Positions 32,107 through 40,824 of a stretch of 51,467 nucleotides of DNA are shown piece by piece. Source of the stretch: a virus. The notes below the pieces were generated by a model. The model made no database searches and was not told the DNA's origin. It worked only from the letters and a program-made list of their open reading frames with translations. Each line of letters begins with the position of its first letter. Positions within the stretch are counted from its first letter, which is position 1. The DNA lies in IMG/VR virus record IMGVR_UViG_3300028392_000087, positions 1 to 51,467 of that record, one strand, 5' to 3'. The translations under genes and the position numbers were made by a program.

Positions 32107-32637
32107 ATGTTTGATAAACTCGTTGAACTATTAATCAATTGGTGGATAGAAATTAAGCCAATAGTTATTATTAGAGATTATGAAGAAGCTGTATTGCTCA
32201 GGTTTGGTATCTTTAAAAGGGTATTCAAACCTGGGCTACATTTCAAGATACCATTCTTTGATGAGGTGATAGATCAGCATGTGGTTATTACAACACTTAG
32301 TCTTGATGCTCAATCTTTATATACTAAGGACAAACAAAATATTGTTGTCAAAGGATTAATCAAATATAGAATAGCAGATGTTAAAATATTTCTATTAGAA
32401 GTGTGGGATGCACAAGATGCTCTATCAGATATGTCTGCAAGTATTATAAAAAATGTTATAATGTCTATGACCTTAGATGAGTGTACAGATTCAGAGATTG
32501 ATAACCTATTAACTAAGAAGGTGAGGGTTGAAGCAAAGAAATGGGGAGTTGAGGTACAACAAGTTACACTTACAGATCTTGCCCCAATCAGAAGTTTTAG
32601 GCTTATAAATGATACATTTACAAACAAACTTGATTAG
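32107..32637 (+). CDS. SPFH/band-7 (stomatin/prohibitin-like) protein
   Basis: The 176-residue protein matches the SPFH/band-7 domain: a hydrophobic, membrane-facing N-terminus (LVELLINWWIEIKPIVII), then YEEAVLLRFGIFKRVFKPGL and IPFFDEVIDQHVV, a TKDKQNIVVKGLIKYRI strand pair, and a C-terminal EAKKWGVEVQQVTLTDLAPI. Cellular members form membrane-bound rings or cages and guard proteases. Why it sits between portal and scaffold is unknown. It could act in assembly at the membrane or against host FtsH-type proteolysis. The family call is strong. Confidence 0.88.
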   Translation: MFDKLVELLINWWIEIKPIVIIRDYEEAVLLRFGIFKRVFKPGLHFKIPFFDEVIDQHVVITTLSLDAQSLYTKDKQNIVVKGLIKYRIADVKIFLLEVWDAQDALSDMSASIIKNVIMSMTLDECTDSEIDNLLTKKVRVEAKKWGVEVQQVTLTDLAPIRSFRLINDTFTNKLD

Positions 32638-32695
32638 AGTAAAAAAAGTTAATGCTATATTATACAAAATAATCATCTATATGGAATACTATCTC

Positions 32696-32726
32696 TTTGC
32701 TATTAACTTAAACTAATATACTTTTA
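32696..32726 (+). promoter_or_regulatory. Promoter before the scaffold and capsid genes
   Basis: TTTG (32696-32699), 19 bases, then TACTTTTA (32719-32726) match the Bacteroidota consensus at all positions but the last. It would start transcription near 32731-32734, ahead of the scaffold gene at 32758, giving extra expression of scaffold and capsid protein. Confidence 0.65.
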
Positions 32727-32757
32727 CACCAATAAACCAATTTTAAAACAACTACAT

Positions 32758-34008
32758 ATGGCTGAAAATCTAGATAGTCAACCGTTTGGGAACTTTAGTA
32801 TTGAGAATACTATGGAAATGGGATTGGGTAATGCAGAACTTTTAAATGATTTGCTTGCCCCTGAAACATCAACAACTAATCCTGATGATATACAGGATAT
32901 CAATAAAGCAGATGAAATCCCTCCGAATGGTTCAAAGAAAAAAGTTGTTGCACAAGCTCCTGTAGAGGAAGATGCTGTTGCAACAGAGAAAAAAGACAGT
33001 GCTACTTCTATTCAAGATTTCCTTTTAGGAGGAGATGATGAAGATGAGGAAGAAGAGGACAATGCTCCTGCTGTTAAAACTACTAGTAAGCCAACATCTG
33101 AACCAGAGGTTGAAGAGGGTGAAGAAGAGGTGAGTAGATTCTCTGCTCTATCTAAAGACCTATTCAAACTTGGTGTGTTCTCTAAAGATGAAGATGAAGA
33201 AGATGTTGCTATATCAACTCCAGAAGAATTCTTAGAAAGATTTAATTCTGAAAAAAAGAAAGGAGCTATTGAAGTGGTAAACAACTTCATTGGTCAATTT
33301 GGAGAAGACTATCAACAAGCATTTGATGCTATCTTTGTTAAGGGTGTTGATCCTAAAGAATATTTCGGTACATATGGAAACATTCAGAGTTTTGCTGAAA
33401 TGGATTTGTCTCAGGAAGCCAATCAAGTTAATGTTTTAAAACAAGCACTAACTGATCAAGGTTTTGATCCTGAAGATGTTACAACAGAAATTGAAAGACT
33501 TAAAAATTATGGTGACCTTGAAACAGTTGCTGCAAAACACCATAAGGTTTTAATAAAGAAAGAAGCTGCAAAGCTTCAACAACTAGAGCAACAAAGGAGT
33601 TCAGAGTTACAACAACAACAAGCTGTTAAGCAACAATACTATCAGAATGTTCAGAATGTATTGCAAGATAAGCTAAAAGCTAAAGAGTTTGATGGTATAC
33701 CTCTTAATCCAAAATTAGCAAGTGAACTACAAGATTTCCTTATTACAGATAAGTATAAAACAAACTCTGGTGAAACTCTCACAGACTTTGATAAAACTAT
33801 TCTGGAACTTAAGCGTCCTGAGAATCATGAGAAGAAAGTAAAACTTGGTCTATTATTAAAAATATTAGAAAAAGATCCCACTCTCTCTACGATTCAAAAG
33901 AGTGGTCTCACTAAAAAGTCAAACGAGTTATTTGGTGAAGTGGCCAGACAGGCAAGTAAAAGTTCAGTGAAATCTAGCAAGCCTGCTCAAACTTCATGGT
34001 TTACATAA
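32758..34008 (+). CDS. Scaffold-like protein
   Basis: The 416-residue protein is very acidic in its first third (GDDEDEEEEDNAP near residue 92) and coiled-coil and Gln-rich in the middle, as phage scaffolding proteins are. It lies directly before the major capsid gene. It would nucleate and template the prohead and then leave or be degraded; no protease motif is visible in it. The basic C-terminal end (SSVKSSKPAQTSWF) is of the kind that contacts the capsid protein. The call rests on position and composition. Confidence 0.72.
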   Translation: MAENLDSQPFGNFSIENTMEMGLGNAELLNDLLAPETSTTNPDDIQDINKADEIPPNGSKKKVVAQAPVEEDAVATEKKDSATSIQDFLLGGDDEDEEEEDNAPAVKTTSKPTSEPEVEEGEEEVSRFSALSKDLFKLGVFSKDEDEEDVAISTPEEFLERFNSEKKKGAIEVVNNFIGQFGEDYQQAFDAIFVKGVDPKEYFGTYGNIQSFAEMDLSQEANQVNVLKQALTDQGFDPEDVTTEIERLKNYGDLETVAAKHHKVLIKKEAAKLQQLEQQRSSELQQQQAVKQQYYQNVQNVLQDKLKAKEFDGIPLNPKLASELQDFLITDKYKTNSGETLTDFDKTILELKRPENHEKKVKLGLLLKILEKDPTLSTIQKSGLTKKSNELFGEVARQASKSSVKSSKPAQTSWFT

Positions 34009-34043
34009 ATAATTTATATAACAAAAATTAAAAAAATAACAAA

Positions 34044-35597
34044 ATGGCAATTCAAACAATTCCAGGTTTAACTGGTTTTACTTACGCTAGAGTAGCTTCT
34101 ATGGATAAGCGTGCTGTAGGTAAGTTAACAGATTCAAACCACTTGGAGAGCTTTCACTCTACAGAGCCTGCAGATTATGATAAGAAAATTATCAGCTTGT
34201 ATACTCAGAGTTCTCTTTACAGTAATGATTTCTTAGACATGATTAACAAGTCTACTCCTTACTATATTGATAACAATAGTGATGCTTGGAAGTGGCAAGT
34301 ACAAGTTCCTTACAAGTTCCCTAAGATCATTGACATCCCAACTACCACTTTAGAGTTATCTAAGCCTGGTATTGATGGTCAAGAGTTTCAAGCAATCTTG
34401 GATACAAATGAGTTCTCTAAGAACGCAATTGTTTCTGTAGGTTCTCGTCAATATGGTCCTAGATTCTATGTAATCAAAGATCCTCAACCATGGAATGTAG
34501 GTTATCTTTACACATTCAATTTAATTACCGACAACCCACAAGTTGATTTTGTAAGCCCTGTGTTCTTACAAGTTGGTATTGAGCTTGAATTAGTTGATGC
34601 TGCAATTGGTGAATTTGATCAAGACTTATTAGGTCTTCCTCGTTTGGGTGAGCAAATCACAATGTTTGAATCTTTAGGTTCTGCATATGGATATGAGCAC
34701 AAAATTACTGAGTGGGCTGATGACAAAATGATGGTTGATGCTTCTGGTAAAGCTTTGGATATCTTGGTTTATGCTCCTCAAAGACGTAACCAATTACCTT
34801 TAACTCGTAATGATGTTAAATGGGAACCATTTATTGAGTTCTGGATGCGTAAATCTATGTTAGAATTAAAAGTTAAGCGTATGATCTGGGCTAAGCCTGG
34901 TACTGTGAAGACTAATGGTTCTAAGCAAGAATTAAAAAGAACTTCTGCTGGTGTTTACCACAGAATGCGTAATAACGGTAACTTAGTTCAATACAATCGT
35001 GGAGAGTTCACTGCAAACTTGATTCGTTCAGTGTTTGGTGATTTATTCTATCGTAGGGTTGATGTTAAGGATCGTAGAGTTAAAATGTACACTAATGAAG
35101 CTGGATTCGATGTATTCCAACAAGCTTTAAAGAATGATGCATTAAACTCTGGTCTTACTTTCATGGCTGATTCTGGTAATCGTTATATGCAAGGTGAAGG
35201 TCAGCATATCACTTATAACTTTGCTTTCGATGCAATGGTTACTCGTGAGACTGGTCGTGTTGAATTGATTCACTTGAAAGAGTTGGATCTTCCTCAAACT
35301 AACCTTGAATTTGGTCAGAACAAAAAGAGCACTCCTGTATTCATGGTATTTGATGTAAGCCCTATGAGCGATGGTTCTATGGTTAACAACATTCGTGAAG
35401 TGAGAATGAAAGGTGCTCCTTCAATGACTTGGGGTTATATCGATGGTACTCGTCACCACTTAGGTTTTGCTAAATCTCAAGGTATGTCAAGTGCTAACAA
35501 GTTCCCTGGTTATGAAATCTGGATGAAAGATCGTTGTGATGTATTTATTGAAGATTTATCACGTACAGTATTGATCGAAGAGATTCCACAATTCTAA
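34044..35597 (+). CDS. Major capsid protein
   Basis: The 517-residue protein has the length and position of the crAss-like HK97-fold capsid protein. Visible landmarks include YYIDNNSDAWKWQVQVPYKF near residue 72 and RVDVKDRRVKMYTNEAGFDV near 345. Codons such as GGT, CGT and AAC are used more than in flanking genes, which fits high expression. It builds the icosahedral shell. The A-rich leader just before the ATG (AAAAATAACAAAATG) is typical of strong Bacteroidota translation starts without a Shine-Dalgarno sequence. Confidence 0.9.
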   Translation: MAIQTIPGLTGFTYARVASMDKRAVGKLTDSNHLESFHSTEPADYDKKIISLYTQSSLYSNDFLDMINKSTPYYIDNNSDAWKWQVQVPYKFPKIIDIPTTTLELSKPGIDGQEFQAILDTNEFSKNAIVSVGSRQYGPRFYVIKDPQPWNVGYLYTFNLITDNPQVDFVSPVFLQVGIELELVDAAIGEFDQDLLGLPRLGEQITMFESLGSAYGYEHKITEWADDKMMVDASGKALDILVYAPQRRNQLPLTRNDVKWEPFIEFWMRKSMLELKVKRMIWAKPGTVKTNGSKQELKRTSAGVYHRMRNNGNLVQYNRGEFTANLIRSVFGDLFYRRVDVKDRRVKMYTNEAGFDVFQQALKNDALNSGLTFMADSGNRYMQGEGQHITYNFAFDAMVTRETGRVELIHLKELDLPQTNLEFGQNKKSTPVFMVFDVSPMSDGSMVNNIREVRMKGAPSMTWGYIDGTRHHLGFAKSQGMSSANKFPGYEIWMKDRCDVFIEDLSRTVLIEEIPQF

Positions 35598-35610
35598 AAT
35601 AAGAACAAAG

Positions 35611-35742
35611 GGTAGGACTAATGTTCTAAACTTACCGAGAAGAATTACCCCTCAGGCAACCCCTGGGGGAGTCTTCTCAAACCACAGATGATTGAATTAA
35701 GTCTAATGCTTAATTGCTAGTTCTTCGATGGACATTCATCTG
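35611..35742 (+). ncRNA. Three-hairpin structured element after the capsid gene
   Basis: Three hairpins follow one another between the capsid stop and the next start. H1: GGTA (35611-35614) / TACC (35633-35636) around GGAC/GTTC. H2: GAGAAGA (35637-35643) / TCTTCTC (35672-35678) enclosing CCCC-CAGG / CCTG-GGGG. H3: CAGATGA (35685-35691) / TCATCTG (35736-35742) enclosing the perfect 7-bp AATTAAG / CTTAATT. No T-run follows, so this is not a simple terminator. RNA processing, 3'-end stabilisation of the capsid message or a cis-regulatory RNA are possible. Confidence 0.6.
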
Positions 35743-35768
35743 CTAATAAACCAAATAAAAAACTACAT

Positions 35769-36737
35769 ATGGGTAAGACAGGAAAAATCTCCACTTTAAA
35801 AAAGGAGTACAATAATTCTCAGTTACAGACAATGCAAGGTGGTCTTGCTGCTAAAGGCATGACAAGAATTCCTGGTACAGGTGTTTTCAAATATCCTTAC
35901 AAGGAACTTGATGGACAATATAGAACAGGACTTGATGTAAATGCTTCTTATATCAGAAGAATCTCAGATCCTTTGGAAAAAGAATTAGAGACTGAAAGAG
36001 TGGGTAATTTACGTACTAAGTTAGAAGCTGCATTAGGTGATATTGATTTAGGACCAAGATCTTCATTTTGGAACTATGGTTTATCAACTTCTACAAATGA
36101 TGTTCTTCATGTTCAACCAGTTAAGCTTATGGATGGTGACAATTATTATGATTTGTCTATTCCATTCCAAGAATTAGCTTTTGCATGGTTAAGGGTACAT
36201 CCTACAATTGCTTCTAGCTATCAAGCTTGGGAGCGTGGTGACTATCCTGCTGATATACAATTCTATGTAGCAGATGATGAAATTGAGAATGCAGTTATAT
36301 TCAAAAAGAAACAATTGATTAATAAAGCAATTGGTAAGTTTGATGGAATGACTCCTGAGAAGAAAAAGAAAGTTGCAAGACTTTTAGGACTTCCTGTTAC
36401 AGAAGAAACCAAAGAAGAAGTTATATATAATCAAGTGGACAACCTCTTGAAACAAACTGAATTCAAATCTGGTAAATTCCAAGGATCTTCAACAGTAGAA
36501 ATCTTTAATAGATTTGCTGACATGAAGGAAAACTTACTCCATATTAAAGACTTAGTAAAACAAGCTATTACACATTCTGTTTACAGAATCAAACCTAATG
36601 GTAAAGTTTACGAAGGTGAATTTGAAATAGCAAGCGATGAAGATGATTTAGTCAAATTCTTAGCTGATGAAGATAATCAAGACCAACTATTAACACTAGA
36701 AGGTAAATTAAAAACTAAAAAACTAGCTTCTGTATGA
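35769..36737 (+). CDS. Virion-associated protein, conserved in crAss-like phages (322 aa)
   Basis: The 322-residue soluble protein lies directly after the capsid gene. It has a mixed N-terminal domain (GVFKYPYKELDGQYRTGLDV) and a helical, Lys/Glu-rich C-terminal half. Its place suggests a head or head-tail completion protein. I recall proteins of this type in the same slot in crAss-like phages but cannot give a specific role. It overlaps the next gene by four bases. Confidence 0.7.
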   Translation: MGKTGKISTLKKEYNNSQLQTMQGGLAAKGMTRIPGTGVFKYPYKELDGQYRTGLDVNASYIRRISDPLEKELETERVGNLRTKLEAALGDIDLGPRSSFWNYGLSTSTNDVLHVQPVKLMDGDNYYDLSIPFQELAFAWLRVHPTIASSYQAWERGDYPADIQFYVADDEIENAVIFKKKQLINKAIGKFDGMTPEKKKKVARLLGLPVTEETKEEVIYNQVDNLLKQTEFKSGKFQGSSTVEIFNRFADMKENLLHIKDLVKQAITHSVYRIKPNGKVYEGEFEIASDEDDLVKFLADEDNQDQLLTLEGKLKTKKLASV

Positions 36738-37465
36738 TCCCTGTAGATAGTTTATTATACAAGATAGATCAGAAACTAAATAAACTATCAACTAACGAGC
36801 ATCAACAAATTAACCTTGAAGATAAAATCCTAGCTTTAAATGAAGCTCAGATTAAGTTAATTAAGCAAAAGGTTGATGGTCAAAATACAATTTCTGGTAT
36901 GGGCCTTGATGCTTTTAAAAAGCGTTATGAAGACCTACAAAGTTTGGTTATAACTTACAATAACCAACCTCTTGATTTAGCAATCAAGAATGCTGAACTA
37001 AATCAATGGTCTGCAAACATACATCTTCTTAATCCTAAATACATGTTCTATATAGATAGTTATGTATTAGCAGATAAAGGAAGATGCGTAGATAGAAAGA
37101 TATGGATAAATAGAGATTTGGCTAAACATGGTGATGTTTCTTTAATATTAAACAACACACATTATAAACCATCTTTTGAATATCAAGAAACATTTAACTT
37201 TCTATCTTCTGATGAGATCTCTATATTTACAGATGGTACTTTTATACCAACTAGAATATACATCTCATATATGAGGTATCCCAAATATATTAATAAAACT
37301 GGCTACATAATGCTTGATGGTGAACCATCATTTGATGAAGACTGTGAACTAGAAACATATTTAGAAGATGAGCTTTTAGATATTACAGTTCAATGTCTTG
37401 CAATGTATACAGAAAACCAGTCTGCTGTTCAATCTGCTCAAATGAGGATACAGACAAATGAATAA
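36734..37465 (+). CDS. Head-tail connector-like protein (243 aa)
   Basis: The 243-residue protein begins with a helical region (LYKIDQKLNKLSTNEHQQIN) and continues with a beta-rich domain (RIYISYMRYPKYINKTGYIM) and an acidic ECELETYLEDELLDITVQCL-like helix (about residues 205-222). The pattern, in particular 'R.Y..Y.RYP..I...GY', resembles crAss-like ring/connector proteins and the product of 43615-44346. It probably forms part of the neck. Confidence 0.65.
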   Translation: MIPVDSLLYKIDQKLNKLSTNEHQQINLEDKILALNEAQIKLIKQKVDGQNTISGMGLDAFKKRYEDLQSLVITYNNQPLDLAIKNAELNQWSANIHLLNPKYMFYIDSYVLADKGRCVDRKIWINRDLAKHGDVSLILNNTHYKPSFEYQETFNFLSSDEISIFTDGTFIPTRIYISYMRYPKYINKTGYIMLDGEPSFDEDCELETYLEDELLDITVQCLAMYTENQSAVQSAQMRIQTNE

Positions 37466-37493
37466 GTTATTTAACAATTTAAAATAAAACAAA

Positions 37494-38633
37494 ATGGCAG
37501 ATTTTTCGTTAACTACCCTCTTTGTAGTACCAGTAGGAAATACACTTCCTAGCTCTGGATCTACACAAGACTTGACCGCTGGTCAATTTGGAATCTTTGG
37601 CAGTGATTATACAGTTGCAACAGCTGGTAACATTGCAGGTTTCCCTTATTTTTATTTAGCTCAAGGACGAGTTAATACTTATTTACAAGGCTCTAAGCGT
37701 TCTGATAAGATTGCTTCTAGTAAAGTGAGTGAGTGGTATAAAGTTGTAGGTAATCCTATTGCTGCTAACCAAGTAACTGAAGTAGGTAATTTCACTGTTA
37801 AACCAGGAGAAGTTGTTACATTAACTTTACGTGCTTTCTCTAGCTACATTAACACCTTGTATTTCAATGGTTTCACACGTTCAGTAACAGTGAATGCTCC
37901 ATGTCTAGCATGTGGTGGTGATCCTTGTACTGATGTTGATGTACCAGCTTTAATTGATAATTTGATTTATCATTTAGAATTGAAAGCTCCAGGTAACAAT
38001 CCTGACAACATTTCTTTTAGCACTTTCTATCAATTCCAACGTATTGGTGATGATCAAGATGCTAAATTAGTTATCTCTGGTAAACCATTGACTCAATATG
38101 GACAACCATGTGATGTTGCTGCTTTCCCTTGGGAGTATGACCGTATGTGGTTCCGTACCTTTATTTATTCTGGTCCAGCTACCACTGCTGACTTCATTGT
38201 ATTTGATCCTTGTAATTTAGTTGCTGAACCTGTAGTTACTCAACGTAGCTCTTATGTTTCTGGTACATCTGCAGAGATTCAACAATTAGAAAAGAACTTC
38301 TACAGCTATCAAGCTGGTTATTTGAAGCATCTTTACAGAATGGTTGGTTACAATGAAAACTTTGAAAGCTGGGTAACTGATGGTACTTCATATACCACTT
38401 ATTACATTAAGTTTAATGAGTATGATAAATCAGCTTACCAATGGGGTGATTACATCATGGAAGATAGCACAGTGATTCTTGCTGTTCCTTATGGTGCAAC
38501 TTCTGCAATCCAAGCAGTTTTAGTAGCAGCTTTAGGTACTCCAGTTGATGATAGTGGTGATACTACTGTTACAACTAGCACTACTACCACTGTATGGCCT
38601 TCTACTTCAACAACAACTACCTTGCTTCCATAA
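37494..38633 (+). CDS. Abundant virion protein with poly-Thr C-terminus (379 aa)
   Basis: The 379-residue protein is beta-rich (FTVKPGEVVTLTLRAF and similar strands), has a CxxCGGDPC turn near residue 137, and ends in a Thr/Ser-rich tail with TTTT blocks. Codon use is like that of the capsid gene, and a strong terminator follows, so it is probably made in large amounts. An auxiliary capsid or head-decoration protein is the best guess; a tail-surface protein is the alternative. The Thr tail recurs in several later genes. Confidence 0.65.
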   Translation: MADFSLTTLFVVPVGNTLPSSGSTQDLTAGQFGIFGSDYTVATAGNIAGFPYFYLAQGRVNTYLQGSKRSDKIASSKVSEWYKVVGNPIAANQVTEVGNFTVKPGEVVTLTLRAFSSYINTLYFNGFTRSVTVNAPCLACGGDPCTDVDVPALIDNLIYHLELKAPGNNPDNISFSTFYQFQRIGDDQDAKLVISGKPLTQYGQPCDVAAFPWEYDRMWFRTFIYSGPATTADFIVFDPCNLVAEPVVTQRSSYVSGTSAEIQQLEKNFYSYQAGYLKHLYRMVGYNENFESWVTDGTSYTTYYIKFNEYDKSAYQWGDYIMEDSTVILAVPYGATSAIQAVLVAALGTPVDDSGDTTVTTSTTTTVWPSTSTTTTLLP

Positions 38634-38658
38634 GAAGAAAGTAGTTATTATATAACCT

Positions 38659-38710
38659 ATGCCAGAGGGTGAGAGGATTAATTCTCAAATCCTCTGGCAT
38701 TTTTATTTTA
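38659..38710 (+). terminator. Strong rho-independent terminator
   Basis: ATGCCAGAGG (38659-38668) and CCTCTGGCAT (38691-38700) form a perfect 10-bp stem, with GAGA/TCTC inside the loop, followed by TTTTATTTT. It ends the capsid-region transcript. It also shows that the longer frame beginning at 38669 is not the start of the next gene. Confidence 0.92.
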
Positions 38711-38716
38711 AAGAAT

Positions 38717-39277
38717 ATGACTTTAGACATACTGGTAATACCTACTTACAACACACTTACATTAGGAATCGCAGATGCTTCAACATATGATACAGATCCT
38801 CCTGTTGTCACTGCTCCTACAATAGAAATTACTATTCCTGGATTTACTACACCTGTATTTTTACCATTTGTAGTAAATGATTTTAATATATTTAATTCAA
38901 CATCATTAGGACTTAGTGGTGTAGGAGATCCATTGATTCCTTTACCAGATGGTATATATTATTTAAGATATACAGTTACTCCTGCATATATAAATTATGT
39001 AGAAAAGAATATAATGCGTACTGAATTAATACAAGAAAAGTTTGATAGTGCTTTTATGAAGCTTGATATGATGGAATGTGATCTTGCTATTAAAACACAA
39101 TCAAAAGTGAATTTAAATAGTATATACTATATGATATCAGGATCTATAGCTGCAGCCAATAACTGTGCTGTAGATACAGCTAACACATTGTATATACAAG
39201 CAAATAATATGTTGAATAACTTTATAAGAAACAACTGTGGTTGTTCTGGTAACAATTATCAAATTAACTTTGTTTAA
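38717..39277 (+). CDS. Hypothetical virion protein (186 aa)
   Basis: Start set at the ATG at 38717 (MTLDILVIPTYNTLTLGIAD), after the terminator. The N-terminal half is an Ig-like beta domain (about residues 1-95: IEITIPGF, LRYTVTPA); the C-terminal half is helical and ends in a CGCSG turn. The 'ILVIPTYN.LTLGI.DAS' opening resembles Bacteroidota phage baseplate or tail-appendage proteins. Probably an adaptor carrying the cysteine-rich proteins that follow. Confidence 0.7.
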   Translation: MTLDILVIPTYNTLTLGIADASTYDTDPPVVTAPTIEITIPGFTTPVFLPFVVNDFNIFNSTSLGLSGVGDPLIPLPDGIYYLRYTVTPAYINYVEKNIMRTELIQEKFDSAFMKLDMMECDLAIKTQSKVNLNSIYYMISGSIAAANNCAVDTANTLYIQANNMLNNFIRNNCGCSGNNYQINFV

Positions 39278-39278
39278 A

Positions 39279-39413
39279 ATGGCAAACTGTAAAAACTGTA
39301 GAGCTAAGGTGGGATGTGGTTGTCAATTAATTAATGGCTTATGTTCAGCATGTAACTATGCTGTTCAGCAAGCAGCTAAACTAGCTAAAGATGTTATCGC
39401 CAAGATTAACTAA
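39279..39413 (+). CDS. Tiny zinc-ribbon-like protein (44 aa)
   Basis: The frame MANCKNCRAKVGCGCQLING continues with CSAC and a basic helix. The CxxC ... CxC ... CxxC layout should bind zinc. Similar tiny Cys proteins occur in the tail region of other Bacteroidota phages as far as I recall. It follows the previous stop by one base. Confidence 0.72.
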   Translation: MANCKNCRAKVGCGCQLINGLCSACNYAVQQAAKLAKDVIAKIN

Positions 39414-39657
39414 CTGTATAGAATGTGCAAGCATTCCTGTGTTACTAAAAGATATTGATGCAAAGCTAACAGAGTTGGCTAAAATTCAATATAATAATAT
39501 TATATTTTCTATGAACTATAACCTTGGGTGTAGTCCAATTGGTGATCTATTAAATTACAAAAGAATATTAACATATAAGTATTGTAATCCAGATTATGCT
39601 AAAAGGTACACTGTAAAAAGAATAGCTAGTAGAGTTAAACTTTTAATTAATAAATAA
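39391..39657 (+). CDS. Hypothetical protein (88 aa)
   Basis: The 88-residue protein (MLSPRLTNCIECASIPVLLK) overlaps the previous gene by 23 bases. LLKDIDAKLTELAKI resembles the LQKIDAKLDPTALA segment of the 40825 gene. The C-terminus is basic. Function unknown; probably part of the tail-appendage set. Confidence 0.68.
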   Translation: MLSPRLTNCIECASIPVLLKDIDAKLTELAKIQYNNIIFSMNYNLGCSPIGDLLNYKRILTYKYCNPDYAKRYTVKRIASRVKLLINK

Positions 39658-39665
39658 CTTATAAG

Positions 39666-40805
39666 ATGCCAGAAACCACCACTACAACAACCACAGCATA
39701 TCACAGTTCTTGTGATGCTTGTTATAATGGTTGTGTATCAGTAACTCCTGATGCGTGTGTTAGATATACAGGGATTGATCAACCTGCTTTAGGTATTGCT
39801 ACAGGAGATTCATTACTCACTATAGAAAATATATTGATTACTAATGTTATCTCTTTTTTAGATGGAACAGGTATTGATATCACTATAGATCCTTCATACT
39901 ATTGTACACTTGTTAGTCAATATTTAATAGATATACCAGTTCCTAATGTACCTCAATTATTTGGAGCATTAGTAAGAGCTGCTTGTAGTTTACAAACTCA
40001 AGTGACAGCAATTGATGGAACACTAGCTATATTAAATGCTGATTATGATGTAGACTGCTTAATTGGTGTAACAGACTCTAGTGATACACATGCTGTATTA
40101 CAAGCTGTTATAACAAAGCTTTGCTTAGTAAGTGCTAACTTAGATGCATTTGAAGCTTATGCAGATCTTACATATGTAAAACTTGCTGATTTAAATGCTC
40201 TTATAGCTGCTTATTTATCTAGTCAACTTCCTTCTACACAACAGTATGTAAAGATGATTCCTTACGCTGCTATAGAGTATTATGGACCTCTTTCAAACTT
40301 TGATGGTACAGGTGCTGGTATAAGTGCATTAGGATGGGATAAGGTGTATCTATGTAATGGTTCAAATGGCACTCCTGATAAAAGAGGAAGAGTTGGTGTT
40401 GGTGCAATAGTTGATGTACCAGGTGGTCCATTATCTTCTGCTGTAAGTCCTATATACGCTGGTAATCCAAATTATGATCTTGGAGATTTAGTTGGTGCAA
40501 ATACAGTGGGATTAAATGTTTCACAACTACCTAGTCATACACACACTGCAACAGCAAATGCTTCTTCAATTGTTACTGATCCTGGACATACACACTATGC
40601 AGGACATACTCCTGATCAATGGGGAGGAAGTGGTACTATTGGTATTACTACTAATAGTCCTCAGAATGTATTAACAACATCATCACGTACCAATATCACT
40701 GTAGCAACTACAGTGAATGTAAGTAATAGTAATACTGGTAGTGGTGAAAATCATGCAAACATTCAACCTGTTATTGCTGCATATTATATAATGTATATTC
40801 CTTAA
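39666..40805 (+). CDS. Tail fibre with phage tail-collar domain (379 aa)
   Basis: After a poly-Thr start (TTTTTTT, residues 4-10) comes a cysteine module (CDACYNGCVSVTPDACVRYT), a linker, and a C-terminal tail-collar domain: GWDKVYLCNG, DKRGRVGVG, the hallmark SQLPSHTHT (near residue 290), and GSGENHANIQPVIAAYYIMY at the end. Tail-collar domains form trimeric short fibres that contact the receptor. It is the best candidate for a host-range protein in this window. Confidence 0.88.
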   Translation: MPETTTTTTTAYHSSCDACYNGCVSVTPDACVRYTGIDQPALGIATGDSLLTIENILITNVISFLDGTGIDITIDPSYYCTLVSQYLIDIPVPNVPQLFGALVRAACSLQTQVTAIDGTLAILNADYDVDCLIGVTDSSDTHAVLQAVITKLCLVSANLDAFEAYADLTYVKLADLNALIAAYLSSQLPSTQQYVKMIPYAAIEYYGPLSNFDGTGAGISALGWDKVYLCNGSNGTPDKRGRVGVGAIVDVPGGPLSSAVSPIYAGNPNYDLGDLVGANTVGLNVSQLPSHTHTATANASSIVTDPGHTHYAGHTPDQWGGSGTIGITTNSPQNVLTTSSRTNITVATTVNVSNSNTGSGENHANIQPVIAAYYIMYIP

Positions 40806-40824
40806 TATTATAAATCAACTATAA

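Noticed and set aside
23909-35616. Shared 11-mer GAACAAAGGGT at about 23909 and 35603
   Set aside because: It is short, has different surroundings, and only one copy lies in a structured element; likely chance.
38669-38716. Longer N-terminus for the gene starting at 38717
   Set aside because: These bases form the 3' part of a strong terminator; the ATG at 38717 follows it and gives a natural start.
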